From positions 62,001 through 126,000 of the forward strand of contig JAHDDP010000007.1 of assembly GCA_020629285.1 (NCBI GenBank): a stretch of DNA of 64,000 nucleotides. The letters run 5' to 3'. The translations under genes and the position numbers were made by a program. The notes under the pieces are model-generated. The model did no database searches. It had not been told where the DNA came from and saw only the letters and a list, made by a program, of their open reading frames with translations. The stretch is from Maribacter sp. (GTDB lineage Bacteria; Bacteroidota; Bacteroidia; Flavobacteriales; Flavobacteriaceae). Numbering within the stretch: position 1 is the first letter of the stretch; the number at the start of each line of letters is the position of its first letter. Below are positions 33,315 through 43,752 of the stretch, piece by piece.

Positions 33315-36300
33315 ATGGCAGAAGAATCCCGAACAGACAAAACGGAAGAACATATTTTAGATGGTGGTACTTATGATGTGATTAAAAACCGACTGCAAAA
33401 GCAGAAGGAATTGTTACAGAGTAAGCTAATTAATCTAAACGATGATAGAAAAACCGTTTTTGGATCATTAGAAACTAAACTTATTGCGAATGATAGAATC
33501 AATACAGAGAACAATTGTATAGCAAGAGATATTGTTTCTTTTGGTGACACTTGCCTGTTCGGGTATAATGTTCATTTTGGTCTTAGAACCGAAATAAATA
33601 TTAAAGATGTTTTTAGCAGTTACACTTTTACAGACAACAGTTTTAAAGCTGCTGATCTTAATCTGCTAGAAGATGCGACCTTTAAAACAGATTTTACCAA
33701 TTTATATAAATACTATAGAAATACGATATTTTCCAACTTTGCCGTAATTGGAAATTATCTACATATGGTTTTTCAGCTAAGTGAAAGTCCTACGGATATT
33801 AAAACCTTTAAATGGTTAGTGGTAGACAATTCGCTAAAATACATTGATAACCGTAGCGAACATGAATACAAATTTCCTGTTCAACAAGAGTTTAAATGGC
33901 AAGAGGCTACGAGAGATATGCAACGTTATGGAGAACATCCTCATGTGTCTATAAAAGACCGGGTGTTCGTAGAAACCATTGGCGGAGATCTTACCATTAA
34001 AATTGAGGACAATACTGCTGAAGGAAAGGGTATTTTAGATGAACCCGTAGAATATGTTGACCAAACTTTAGATGACGGTCAATATCGTTTTGGAGATTTA
34101 GGCAACCTTTTAATTTTAGAAATAAAGCCATTTCAAGAAGCTGCCCGTTATTTTGTTTTCAATGACAAAATGCGAGAGGTTCAAAAAATTGATTCTGTTA
34201 AAGATGCCTGCATTTTACTGCCAGATGATCAAGGAATCATCTTTCCAACAGGGTATTATTTGCAAACGGGAGAGTATCACATTTTTGATAATGCTATCCC
34301 TAATGTAAAATTTCAAGAACGTATTATTTCTCCTAATGGAGAAGATTTTTTGTATGTTTTCTATTCTGCTGCCGAGGGGTTATATAACCTTATGTCTTAT
34401 AATATCATAAGTCAGGTTATTAAGACACCCATAATCTGTAATGGATTTACGATTTTAGAAAACGGTGAGCTTTGTTATTTTAAAACAGAGCAAGAGCAGA
34501 CAAAACACCATGTAGTTCAAATTTGGCAAACACCATACTTAAAAGGTGATTACGTGCCTTCTCAGCATGAAGACACATTACTTTATAAAATAGGAAACAA
34601 AGATATTGTAAAGGCTATGGCAGAAGTCAATGGCTTAATTACATTGTTGAATAAAAACGACAACTACGCCGGACTATATAGTGATATTGCAAAGTTTTCG
34701 AAAGATATTTTAGATGCGTATTATTGGTTACCAGAGCCAGATACACATCAATTAAACGAGCCTATTGAAGAAATCAACAAAGCATCTAACGCTGCTATTG
34801 ATGAGTTTGAAAAAGTGGTTCAACTCCGTAAAAATGCTCAAAATCAATCTAAATTAATTCAACAGAATTCTGAGGAGTTATTTAATAAAATCAAAAGTAC
34901 CTCATTTAAAAGTATTGATGAGTTTGTTGCATTACTTACCAGGTTGCGATCTTTAAGAGGCGAAGCTATTTCGCTTAAAGAAGTACGATATATTGATTTA
35001 GAATATATTGAGGTCCTGGAAGAACAAATAGGGGAGCAGACAAAAAAGATATCTGAACGTTGTGTTCAGTTTCTTTTAAACCCGAATGCATTACAACCAT
35101 ACCATGACGCTTTAAAAGATAAAAAAGAATTTATAGCTACAGTTGAAAAGGTAATTGTAGCTAAAGAGAAGGAAGAAGAAATTAATGAGATCAGTACGCA
35201 ACTAGAAATGCTGATCGATATTGTTTCTAATCTAGAAATTGAAGATACAGCCCATTCTACTAAGATAATCGATGATATTTCATTGATTTTCTCAACTATA
35301 AATGAACTTAAGGCAGCTTTAAAAAACAAAAGAAATTCTCTTGGTATATCTGAAGCCAAGGCAGAGTTTGCTGCACAATTGAAATTGATCGATCAGAGTA
35401 TCATCAATTACCTAGATATGGCATCTACACCAGAAAAGTGTGATGAATATCAAACTAAAACATCTATTCAATTAGAGGAACTAGAGGGCAAATTCACCGA
35501 TTTCGAAGAGTTTATCGAAACTATTATTGAAAAGAGAGAAGAGGTTTATGCTGCTTTTGATGCTAGAAAGAACTCTTTAATTGAAAAACGGAATAAAAAA
35601 TCTAGCGCATTAGCCAATGCATCAGCCAGGATATTAAAAGGGGTACAGAAAAAGGCACAGAGTTTTAATTCTGCCGTAGAAATCAACGGATACTTTGCGT
35701 CAGATTTAATGATCAATAAGCTGCGTGATATTATTTCTCAACTGCAAGAGCTTGATGATAGTGGTAAAGCTGAAGAGATTGAAACCCAATTGAAAACGGC
35801 TAGGGAAGATGCTCTTAGAAAGTTAAAGGATAAGCTTGATCTTTATGAAGATGGCGATAGTGTTATCAGATTGGGTAAACACAAATTCGGAGTCAACAAG
35901 CAACAGTTAGACTTAACGATTGTTTTTCATGATAACGAACTCAATTATCATTTAACAGGAACCGATTTTTACAAAGTACTGAACAATGAAGAATTTGTTA
36001 AGAATAGGCACTTATGGAATCAGGAATATGTTTCTGAAACCGATGATATTTATCGTGCTGCATATTTAGCTTACAAAATATTCTCAAAATTCACCGAAGA
36101 CGATTTGCTTCCGCTAAGCGAAGAAGAACTTTTAAAACTTGTTCAAGAACAAAGTAGAAACGACTATTCTGAAGGCTATATAAAAGGAGTTCATGATGTT
36201 GATGCTTCAAGAATACTGAAGCTTTTAGTACATAAACACCATGAACTAGATTTACTTACCTACCGACCAGAAATTCGTGGGTATGCCCAATTTTTCTGGT

Positions 36301-38204
36301 ATGATTTGGATAAAGATGTTAAAGCCGTATTAGATAAAGGTTTAAAAGCTGCAGGAGAGGTTTTACAATATTTTCCTGAATCTAAAGAATACGCTTCTAT
36401 CATTGAGGGATTAAAAAAGAAAATAGAAGTCTTTTCTGAAGAAACGAAACTTTTTGACGTACTATTAAGCGAAGATATTGCTGATTATTTGTTTGAAGAA
36501 CTAAAATCAGATTCTGAATTTGTATATAGTGGCTTTGCTATTCAATTAAAAGATGAATTTTTAAAATTACTTAAATCTCAAAATGCAGATTTAAAGTTTA
36601 AGAAAAGTGTTGAAGAAGCTTCTAAATTTTCATCTAAAGTTCGTTTGGTGAAACAATGGGTAGGTGCATTTTTAAAATCTAAAAAAGATGTCGATGCTAA
36701 TCTTAATTTAAACAGATATGAAAATGAAATTGTAGGAGCCATTCTGTTTAGAGATGAGTCTGCTTCTAAAATCAAGGCTGTTTCGCCAAAAGAAAGTTTA
36801 AAAGAGCTGAGAGGTTCTCATGAAACTATTGTTGAAGGAGTTTATTCGTTCAATTATCATGATTTCATTTCTAGAATGAGCTTATTTGTGTCCGATGAAG
36901 TTCCGGCATTTTTAAATTTTAAAAAGACAAAACACGAAATAACCGAAAAACTAAAAATTGATTTAAAGTTAGAGGAATTTAAACCAAGAGTGCTTACGTC
37001 TTTCGTACGTAATAAATTAATTGATGAAGTATATCTTCCAATTTTCGGTAACAATTTAGCGAAACAGCTAGGTACGGTAGGTGCAAACAAACGTACCGAT
37101 AGAATGGGTATGTTGCTTTTGATATCGCCACCAGGTTATGGTAAAACCACCTTGATGGAATATATAGCAAACCGACTTGGTTTAATTTTCGTTAAAATAA
37201 ATGGACCGGCAATTGGTCATGAGGTTACCAATGTAGATCCAGCCTCTGCAAAAAACAGTGCTGCACGCGAAGAACTTAAAAAGCTGAATCTTGCTTTTGA
37301 AATGGGGAATAATGTCATGCTTTATATTGATGATATTCAGCATTGTAATCCAGAATTTTTACAAAAGTTCATTTCCCTTTCAGATGGTACTCGTAAGATA
37401 GAAGGTGTATACGAAGGTCAGCCTAAAACATACGATTTACGTGGTAAAAAATTCTGCGTAATAATGGCAGGTAACCCATATACGGAAAGCGGAGAGAAAT
37501 TTCAGATTCCAGATATGTTAGCCAACCGTGCGGATATTTATAACCTTGGTGATATTATTGGCGAAACCGAACATTTATTTCGATTGAGTTTGGTAGAAAA
37601 TTCGCTTACAGCAAATCCTATTTTACAGCAATTGGCAAGTAAAGAATTTGATGATGTGTATACATTGGTAGAACAAATTGAATCTAAATCTGATGAGGGT
37701 CAATTAATTGGCAACCATTCTAGTCAAGAAGTTGAAGAATATAAAAAGGTTCTCGAAAAAGTATTGCGGGTAAGAGATGTTTTGTTAAAAGTAAATGCAA
37801 CGTACATTAAAAGTGCCGCTATGCAAGATGAATACCGTACAGAACCTTCTTTTAAACTTCAAGGCTCTTATAGGGATATGAATAAGTTAGTTGCTCAGAT
37901 TGTACCTATAATGAACGAGCGGGAATTGAACACGCTTTTACGTTCACATTATGAGAATGAAGCGCAAACTTTAACTGGTTCTGCAGAAGCAAACTTGTTA
38001 AAATACAATGAGCTGATTGGTAATCTTACTACGGAAGAAGATGCTCGTTGGAGTGCCATAAAGGAGCAATTTGTAAAGAACAATAAATTAAAAGGATTTG
38101 GTAATGCCAATGAGATGGCTCAAGTACTTTCGCAGATGATGGAATTCTCTGATAATCTTGCCGGTATCAAATCTGTTCTTGAAAAGGGACTTAAAAATGA
38201 TTAA
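33315..38204 (+). CDS. Giant DUF3686-type AAA ATPase (DNA-repair-ATPase-like annotation)
   Basis: This is a 1629-residue cytoplasmic protein. The N-terminal ~500 residues look beta-rich (GQYRFGDLGNLLILEIKPF; DDQGIIFPTGYYL), and residues ~500-900 form coiled coils. The C-terminal AAA+ module has Walker A SPPGYGKT at 1271-1278, Walker B MLYIDDIQH with D1339-D1340, sensor-1 asparagine N1387 in MAGNPYTE, and a likely arginine finger in LANRADIYN. The first glycine of Walker A is serine, and the usual second acidic residue of Walker B is Asp rather than Glu. It matches the family often named DNA repair ATPase, although no nuclease or DNA-binding domain is seen. In this operon it probably remodels PspA or flotillin assemblies. 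Confidence 0.85.
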   Translation: MAEESRTDKTEEHILDGGTYDVIKNRLQKQKELLQSKLINLNDDRKTVFGSLETKLIANDRINTENNCIARDIVSFGDTCLFGYNVHFGLRTEINIKDVFSSYTFTDNSFKAADLNLLEDATFKTDFTNLYKYYRNTIFSNFAVIGNYLHMVFQLSESPTDIKTFKWLVVDNSLKYIDNRSEHEYKFPVQQEFKWQEATRDMQRYGEHPHVSIKDRVFVETIGGDLTIKIEDNTAEGKGILDEPVEYVDQTLDDGQYRFGDLGNLLILEIKPFQEAARYFVFNDKMREVQKIDSVKDACILLPDDQGIIFPTGYYLQTGEYHIFDNAIPNVKFQERIISPNGEDFLYVFYSAAEGLYNLMSYNIISQVIKTPIICNGFTILENGELCYFKTEQEQTKHHVVQIWQTPYLKGDYVPSQHEDTLLYKIGNKDIVKAMAEVNGLITLLNKNDNYAGLYSDIAKFSKDILDAYYWLPEPDTHQLNEPIEEINKASNAAIDEFEKVVQLRKNAQNQSKLIQQNSEELFNKIKSTSFKSIDEFVALLTRLRSLRGEAISLKEVRYIDLEYIEVLEEQIGEQTKKISERCVQFLLNPNALQPYHDALKDKKEFIATVEKVIVAKEKEEEINEISTQLEMLIDIVSNLEIEDTAHSTKIIDDISLIFSTINELKAALKNKRNSLGISEAKAEFAAQLKLIDQSIINYLDMASTPEKCDEYQTKTSIQLEELEGKFTDFEEFIETIIEKREEVYAAFDARKNSLIEKRNKKSSALANASARILKGVQKKAQSFNSAVEINGYFASDLMINKLRDIISQLQELDDSGKAEEIETQLKTAREDALRKLKDKLDLYEDGDSVIRLGKHKFGVNKQQLDLTIVFHDNELNYHLTGTDFYKVLNNEEFVKNRHLWNQEYVSETDDIYRAAYLAYKIFSKFTEDDLLPLSEEELLKLVQEQSRNDYSEGYIKGVHDVDASRILKLLVHKHHELDLLTYRPEIRGYAQFFWYDLDKDVKAVLDKGLKAAGEVLQYFPESKEYASIIEGLKKKIEVFSEETKLFDVLLSEDIADYLFEELKSDSEFVYSGFAIQLKDEFLKLLKSQNADLKFKKSVEEASKFSSKVRLVKQWVGAFLKSKKDVDANLNLNRYENEIVGAILFRDESASKIKAVSPKESLKELRGSHETIVEGVYSFNYHDFISRMSLFVSDEVPAFLNFKKTKHEITEKLKIDLKLEEFKPRVLTSFVRNKLIDEVYLPIFGNNLAKQLGTVGANKRTDRMGMLLLISPPGYGKTTLMEYIANRLGLIFVKINGPAIGHEVTNVDPASAKNSAAREELKKLNLAFEMGNNVMLYIDDIQHCNPEFLQKFISLSDGTRKIEGVYEGQPKTYDLRGKKFCVIMAGNPYTESGEKFQIPDMLANRADIYNLGDIIGETEHLFRLSLVENSLTANPILQQLASKEFDDVYTLVEQIESKSDEGQLIGNHSSQEVEEYKKVLEKVLRVRDVLLKVNATYIKSAAMQDEYRTEPSFKLQGSYRDMNKLVAQIVPIMNERELNTLLRSHYENEAQTLTGSAEANLLKYNELIGNLTTEEDARWSAIKEQFVKNNKLKGFGNANEMAQVLSQMMEFSDNLAGIKSVLEKGLKND

Positions 38205-38301
38205 GGTTTAAATATATAAGATAGTTTTTCTTTTATTACTGAAATTCAAGCTTTCACGTCAAAATAAAGATGTAGTTTTGCACCCGCAAAAAAGCTGCAT
38301 T

Positions 38302-38748
38302 ATGAAGCGTATTAATGAATATAAGAAACTTTTCGGGGTTGAAAAAGAAATTGAACTTAAAGCTCTTAAGTCTACCTATAGAAAATTGGTAAAAGAATGG
38401 CATCCAGACAAATTCCAAGAGGGTGACGAGAAAAGAGAAGAAGCTGAAGTTCAAAGCCGTCGTATTATTGACGGATACCACTTTTTAGTAAGTATCGCCC
38501 CTGAAACCAAAGAAGCTAATAAAGAAGTATACAACGAGTCTATTAACTCTGGCGTTGCCGATTTCCAGCATAATGGTTTAGTATTAGAAGTTACTTTTGT
38601 TGATGGTGCTACGTATGAGTATTTTGGTGTAACTAAACCTATTTTTCAGAAAATGATCAATGCTAACAAATTGAACAGATTCGCTAAAAGAACAATTTTT
38701 CCAAATTATTTGTACAGAAAATCGAAACGTGACCTTCAAGAGGCATAA
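38302..38748 (+). CDS. J-domain/KTSC-domain fusion protein
   Basis: I start this 148-residue protein at the ATG at 38302. The N-terminus is a short DnaJ-like domain (residues ~3-60) with the HPD signature in EWHPDKFQ that stimulates Hsp70 ATPase. The C-terminal ~65 residues match a KTSC domain (ATYEYFGVTKPIFQKMINA, ending in YLYRK), a small module of unknown role. It is 97 bp past the giant ATPase and just before a DEAD helicase. It may recruit DnaK to RNA or to a specific client. The pairing of these two domains is compact and neat. Confidence 0.85.
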   Translation: MKRINEYKKLFGVEKEIELKALKSTYRKLVKEWHPDKFQEGDEKREEAEVQSRRIIDGYHFLVSIAPETKEANKEVYNESINSGVADFQHNGLVLEVTFVDGATYEYFGVTKPIFQKMINANKLNRFAKRTIFPNYLYRKSKRDLQEA

Positions 38749-38779
38749 TCGTATATAAATTAATGGTTATCAAAGACGC

Positions 38780-40081
38780 ATGAAAAATCAAAAAGAGATT
38801 TTATCAAAATTGAATATTGATGCGTTAAATCCGATGCAAGAGCGTGCGTTAGATGCTATTTCATCATCGAATAATACCATTTTACTTTCTCCGACCGGTA
38901 CAGGAAAAACATTGGCTTTTCTTTTACCGGTTTTAGATATTTTAGACCATGACAATCCTGAAGTTCAGGCATTGATTTTGGTTCCTTCTAGAGAATTGGC
39001 CATTCAAATAGAACAGGTCATTCGTAATATGGGTACTGGTTTTAAAGTGAATGCAATTTATGGTGGCAGACCCATGTCAAAGGATAAAATTGAACTAAAA
39101 CATACTCCAACAATATTATTAGGTACTCCTGGTAGAATTCTTGACCATTTCTTTGCAGACCGTTTTACTAAAGATCATATTAAAACTTTGGTTCTTGACG
39201 AATTCGATAAATCTTTAGAAGTCGGCTTTGAAGAGGAGATTAGTGAGATTCTTGCAGAGCTTCCAAACCTTAAAAAACGTATTCTTACTTCCGCAACTGA
39301 AGGTGTTAAGATACCGAAATTTGTAGGTATGGAAAATCCGAAGCGTGTCAATTTTCTTAAAAATGATAGACCACCACAACTTACGATTAGCACTGTTATT
39401 TCAGAAGATAAAGACAAATTAAAAACGCTTGTTCAACTCCTAAAATACATAGGTGAAGAACCAGGCATTATTTTTTGTAATTACAAGGATAGTATTGAAA
39501 GTATTAGCGATTATTTAAGCCAACAACGCATTCTGCATGAGTGCTTTTCTGGTGGCATGGAACAGAAAGACCGTGAGCGTGCTTTAATCAAATTCAGAAA
39601 CGGCAGTAGTCGTATTTTGATTGCGACAGATTTAGCCGCAAGGGGTATTGACATACCTGAATTAAAATTCATTATTCATTACGAATTACCGCATAGAATA
39701 GAAGAGTTTACGCACCGTAACGGTAGAACGGCACGTGTAAATGAAAAGGGAACTGCATATGTTTTGCAATGGAACAAAGAATCGTTACCCGAATTCATTA
39801 AGAAATCTAGCGGAATAAACATAAGCAAAACCAATAGGCTAGGAGACCCTCTTTGGGAGACCTTATTTATTTCTGGCGGAAGAAAAGATAAAATATCAAA
39901 AGGTGATATTGCGGGACTTTTCTTTAAACAAGGAGGATTGAACAGAGAAGAATTAGGCGATATTGAATTAAAGCAAGATTGTGCTTTTGTGGCAGTGCCA
40001 AAGAATAAATCTGACCAACTTGTAAATCAATTGAACAATTCCCGTTTAAAAAAGAAAAAAGTACGCATTACCGTACTTTAA
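38780..40081 (+). CDS. DEAD-box RNA helicase with DEFD motif II
   Basis: This 433-residue protein contains the DEAD-family core. It has a Q-motif-like opening (NPMQERALDAI), motif I SPTGTGKT, PSRELA, TPGRILD, motif II DEFD at residues 140-143, motif III SAT and motif VI HRNGRTAR. The DEFD instead of DEAD is conservative (the catalytic D and E are kept). The last ~80 residues are a small C-terminal extension with a basic end (LKKKKVRITVL). It probably unwinds RNA duplexes in ribosome assembly or cold adaptation. It lies 31 bp after the J/KTSC gene. Confidence 0.92.
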   Translation: MKNQKEILSKLNIDALNPMQERALDAISSSNNTILLSPTGTGKTLAFLLPVLDILDHDNPEVQALILVPSRELAIQIEQVIRNMGTGFKVNAIYGGRPMSKDKIELKHTPTILLGTPGRILDHFFADRFTKDHIKTLVLDEFDKSLEVGFEEEISEILAELPNLKKRILTSATEGVKIPKFVGMENPKRVNFLKNDRPPQLTISTVISEDKDKLKTLVQLLKYIGEEPGIIFCNYKDSIESISDYLSQQRILHECFSGGMEQKDRERALIKFRNGSSRILIATDLAARGIDIPELKFIIHYELPHRIEEFTHRNGRTARVNEKGTAYVLQWNKESLPEFIKKSSGINISKTNRLGDPLWETLFISGGRKDKISKGDIAGLFFKQGGLNREELGDIELKQDCAFVAVPKNKSDQLVNQLNNSRLKKKKVRITVL

Positions 40082-40115
40082 TCATTGTTAGTATTTTTGC
40101 CCTTTTTAAGGTAGT

Positions 40116-41669
40116 ATGATGAAGGATAAACAACACGAAAACCAAACTGAGATCGATTTAACAGAGATTGAAAGTTGTATTGAAATTTTAAATAGATTGG
40201 TAAACGATACCAATCAGATATTTGAAATTCCAGAAGAGAGACGCATTGCCTTAATTAAAGTAGCTGGCCAATTGTCTCGCCCTAGTAAACAAGAGTTTGC
40301 GAAAAGGGTAAAAGATGCCAAAAGAAACGCTAAAAGAAAGCAAGCCGTTCGTGACAAGCATGCACGTAAAGAAACTGGTATTCGTAGTGCCCGTGAAGCT
40401 CATGTATTTGTCGCTCCTAAATTATTACCCGCTGCTGAACTGGCAAGCAAAGATTTACCAGAATTGACCACTCCACGTAATTGTTACGTTTGTAAAACAG
40501 AGTTCACTAAACTTCATCACTTTTATGATACCATGTGTAGCGATTGTGGCGATTTCAATTATGCGAAAAGATTCCAAAATGCCAATGTAAAAGGTCAAGT
40601 TGCAGTTATTACCGGATCTCGTTTAAAAATTGGTTATCATATTACCTTAATGTTACTACGTGGTGGCGCAACCGTTATTGCAACAACACGTTTTCCCGTA
40701 GATTCCGCGCTTCGCTTTTCTAAGGAAGAAGATTTTATGGAATGGGGGCATAGACTGAAAATTCATGGTTTGGATTTACGTCATATACCTAGTGTTGAAA
40801 TATTCTGCAATTTTATTGAGCAGCAATATGATAAGCTAGATATTTTAATTAATAATGCAGCACAGACTGTACGTAGACCGGCTGGTTTTTACCACCATCT
40901 TATGGAAAATGAAGAGAAAGAAATCTCTTCACTACCTAAGTTTGCCCAAATGGTATTAAGTGATCATGAAAGTTGCTTACAAGAATTAAAAGGATTTAGT
41001 AAACAAGCATCACCAAATCAAAACATGCCGGTTACTTGGCACGGACCTGAACCTGGTATTGGTATACGAGCTTCTGCAAAGCTGTCTCAGATTCCGTATA
41101 GTTTTGATAATGCATTAGTAGCCCAAGAAGTTTTCCCAACGGGTGAATTAGATGCCGATTTACAACAAGTAGATTTGCGTAAAACAAATAGCTGGAGACT
41201 AAAGTTAGGCGAGATTGAAACTACTGAAATGATTGAAGTTCAGCTGGTTAATTCCGTAGCGCCTTTTGTACTTTGCAATCGCTTGGCAGAGCTGATGAAG
41301 AAAGAGAACACGGGACAGAAACATATTATTAACGTAACGGCGATGGAAGGAAAATTTCACCGTTTCTTTAAGGAATCTCGTCACCCACATACCAATATGG
41401 CGAAGGCTGCCTTGAACATGTTAACACATACTGCTGCTGGGGAATTAGCAAAAGACGGAATCTTCATGAATGCAGTCGATACGGGTTGGGTAACTGACGA
41501 AGACCCTGCAGAATTGGCTAAGAAGAAGCAAGAAGTACACGATTTTCAACCACCCTTAGATATTGTTGATGGTGCTGCTAGAGTAATGGATCCACTTTTT
41601 GACGGTATCAATACGGGTAAACATTGGTGTGGTAAATTTTTAAAGGATTACTTCCCAATTGATTGGTAA
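40116..41669 (+). CDS. Zinc-ribbon-containing short-chain dehydrogenase-like protein
   Basis: This 517-residue protein starts at one of two adjacent ATGs (40116 or 40119). Residues ~1-120 are charged and partly helical. A zinc ribbon follows: C123-x2-C126-x14-C141-x2-C144. From ~155 comes a Rossmann fold with [11 protein letters not shown] and ILINNAAQT. At the usual YxxxK site the sequence reads HTNMAKAA, so K430 is retained but T426 stands where tyrosine is expected, and the usual serine region reads VTAMEG. It may be an unusual reductase or an NAD(P)-binding scaffold. It follows the helicase by 34 bp. Substrate unknown. Confidence 0.85.
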   Translation: MMKDKQHENQTEIDLTEIESCIEILNRLVNDTNQIFEIPEERRIALIKVAGQLSRPSKQEFAKRVKDAKRNAKRKQAVRDKHARKETGIRSAREAHVFVAPKLLPAAELASKDLPELTTPRNCYVCKTEFTKLHHFYDTMCSDCGDFNYAKRFQNANVKGQVAVITGSRLKIGYHITLMLLRGGATVIATTRFPVDSALRFSKEEDFMEWGHRLKIHGLDLRHIPSVEIFCNFIEQQYDKLDILINNAAQTVRRPAGFYHHLMENEEKEISSLPKFAQMVLSDHESCLQELKGFSKQASPNQNMPVTWHGPEPGIGIRASAKLSQIPYSFDNALVAQEVFPTGELDADLQQVDLRKTNSWRLKLGEIETTEMIEVQLVNSVAPFVLCNRLAELMKKENTGQKHIINVTAMEGKFHRFFKESRHPHTNMAKAALNMLTHTAAGELAKDGIFMNAVDTGWVTDEDPAELAKKKQEVHDFQPPLDIVDGAARVMDPLFDGINTGKHWCGKFLKDYFPIDW

Positions 41670-41790
41670 TAATATAATGATTTACAGTTTTTATTACTTC
41701 ATTCTCAATTGTTTAAAAACATTTTAAAAAAAGTCAATATTCTTACTGTTCTAATTTACTAGTCTGAATCTATTTTCGTTTTTTTGCGAC

Positions 41791-43749
41791 ATGATTAGGC
41801 TAACTATCAAAGTATTATTACAATTTCTTGTATTCGTTATCATGGTAATATCGATTCCCATGAATGCACAAGAAATACAAACCTATAACGGACCTTTACA
41901 AATAGGGAAGTATAACGGTAAAGCAACGTATTCTTATAAACTTGTTGAGAACGACACCGTTCTTGATGGCGATTTTACAGTACTACGTTCCAATCTTCAA
42001 GAACTCTTAGAGAAACAAGATTATTCCTTTCAATTTAAGGGTGCTTTCGTAGACGGTAAGGCAAATGGTCCCTGGAAATTTCAATTCGGAGAATTCAATT
42101 CAAAAAGTCAGTCTGAGGTTATTGATTATCAATACCGTGTTCTAGTTAGTGGAATTCAGAAATCTGCTATCGGTAAAATTAAAATGGGTAAGCCCAATGG
42201 TAAATGGACTATTGTAGAAGAAGAAATTGAAAATTCCGAAATATCCAAAACCTTGTTCAAAAGTGTAATCTCTTTTGATAACGGTGTGCCACAGCAAAAC
42301 TTTAGCATCAATAACGAAAACTATACATTGGTAGGTAGATTTCTACGAGATGGTTTGGCGCATGACGAGTGGTCGTTGTTTCCTTCTAATGGTATGGACC
42401 AATCTGAAAGCTGGTTTTTTAAAGATGGTCTATTACAGTCTATTAGAGTAGATGATGAAAACGACCATAAAACTATAAAGGCTTACCAAGGGTATAACGG
42501 TAAAACTAAAATCATCAATCTAAATGCGGGTTATATTAATGCTTTAGAAATTCAACTTTCGCAAGTAGATGTTGATATTCTTCATCATAATAGTCTACCT
42601 GAACTTTTAAAACAAAATGCAGCACGTTATCAAGAAGTAGATGAGATATTATCTGAATTGGGTAAGTCAAAATTTCTACCAGAGTTAAAAGTAAAGGTTC
42701 CTTATTACCCACTTGACTCCTTAGAGGTCACTAAAGTTGATAGCATTGTATCTTATTATAAAAAAGCACATGAATTGAGTGAGTCTATCTTGCATAATTC
42801 ACAATTGAACATCTTAAAATTATCCGATAACAATACTGCTTATCAATATAATACGGTACTTCAATTGAAGGAGAATTTCTTAAATCCTATTCAAGAAATT
42901 GTAAGTTATGATTCATTGGGTATATTGGAATACACTTCTCAAGAGCAATTAATCAATCACGTGTTTGCTAACGGACTTCCAAAACCTCAAATGGATATTG
43001 AGATACAAATAGATAGTGTTATATCTTCTAAATCATACACCATTCCTTCAAGCGATTCAATATCTGCTGACACTCCCAACATAGAAAAAATTGAAGCTGT
43101 AGCTAAAATGGGCTATGACGGTATATTATCTATTGCAAATGAAGTAAAAGAAACACTTACGCAAGAAAAACGACAAAACGAATTGGCTAGCTTAGAAGAA
43201 GAAATCATTATTAGAAATGATTCAATGATGGTTTTCATAGATTCTACCAGTTCAACTATACCTTTAAAATATGCGACAGCCTTAAAACAGCTGAAGTCTT
43301 TTACCAGTAAAACCATAAATGACTATTCTAAAGTAAAATCTGCAGTAAACAGATTAGCTGCCGCTAGAACAACGGTCGAATGTCTAAATAATTTAAACGA
43401 GTTATCGAAGACGGTTTCACAAATGCCAAACTACCAAACTACCATTAAAGAGGGCTATACCGATAGAATTTGGAATCCGTTTATGGCAACTTTAATGGAT
43501 GAGGATATTAAAAAACGAATAACATCTGCTTATTCAAAAACGTTGGAACCTTATTTCTTAAATGAAATAGACCAACACTTGTCTTGCGATAATACTAAAG
43601 AATTAAACAGCACTATCAATGCTACATATACCAAGATTCTAGAATTAAAAGACCAGGACACCAAAAAACTTGAACGCAAGTTAAAGAGGCAAAAAGACCC
43701 TATTACTATATTAGAAATGTTGAATGTACAAAACACTGCAAAGCAATAG
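41791..43749 (+). CDS. Large secreted protein with MORN-like N-terminus
   Basis: This 652-residue protein has a signal peptide ending at MNAQ (residue ~27). The N-terminal ~200 residues contain MORN-like units (GPLQIGKYNGKATYSY; FKGAFVDGKANGPWKF; IKMGKPNGKWTI). The remainder is helical, with long charged stretches and no known domain. It is first in a tight three-gene run: the DUF2490 gene begins 3 bp after its stop and the MORN protein follows. An envelope-associated scaffold is plausible. No enzyme motif is visible. Confidence 0.6.
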   Translation: MIRLTIKVLLQFLVFVIMVISIPMNAQEIQTYNGPLQIGKYNGKATYSYKLVENDTVLDGDFTVLRSNLQELLEKQDYSFQFKGAFVDGKANGPWKFQFGEFNSKSQSEVIDYQYRVLVSGIQKSAIGKIKMGKPNGKWTIVEEEIENSEISKTLFKSVISFDNGVPQQNFSINNENYTLVGRFLRDGLAHDEWSLFPSNGMDQSESWFFKDGLLQSIRVDDENDHKTIKAYQGYNGKTKIINLNAGYINALEIQLSQVDVDILHHNSLPELLKQNAARYQEVDEILSELGKSKFLPELKVKVPYYPLDSLEVTKVDSIVSYYKKAHELSESILHNSQLNILKLSDNNTAYQYNTVLQLKENFLNPIQEIVSYDSLGILEYTSQEQLINHVFANGLPKPQMDIEIQIDSVISSKSYTIPSSDSISADTPNIEKIEAVAKMGYDGILSIANEVKETLTQEKRQNELASLEEEIIIRNDSMMVFIDSTSSTIPLKYATALKQLKSFTSKTINDYSKVKSAVNRLAAARTTVECLNNLNELSKTVSQMPNYQTTIKEGYTDRIWNPFMATLMDEDIKKRITSAYSKTLEPYFLNEIDQHLSCDNTKELNSTINATYTKILELKDQDTKKLERKLKRQKDPITILEMLNVQNTAKQ

Positions 43750-43752
43750 CCC

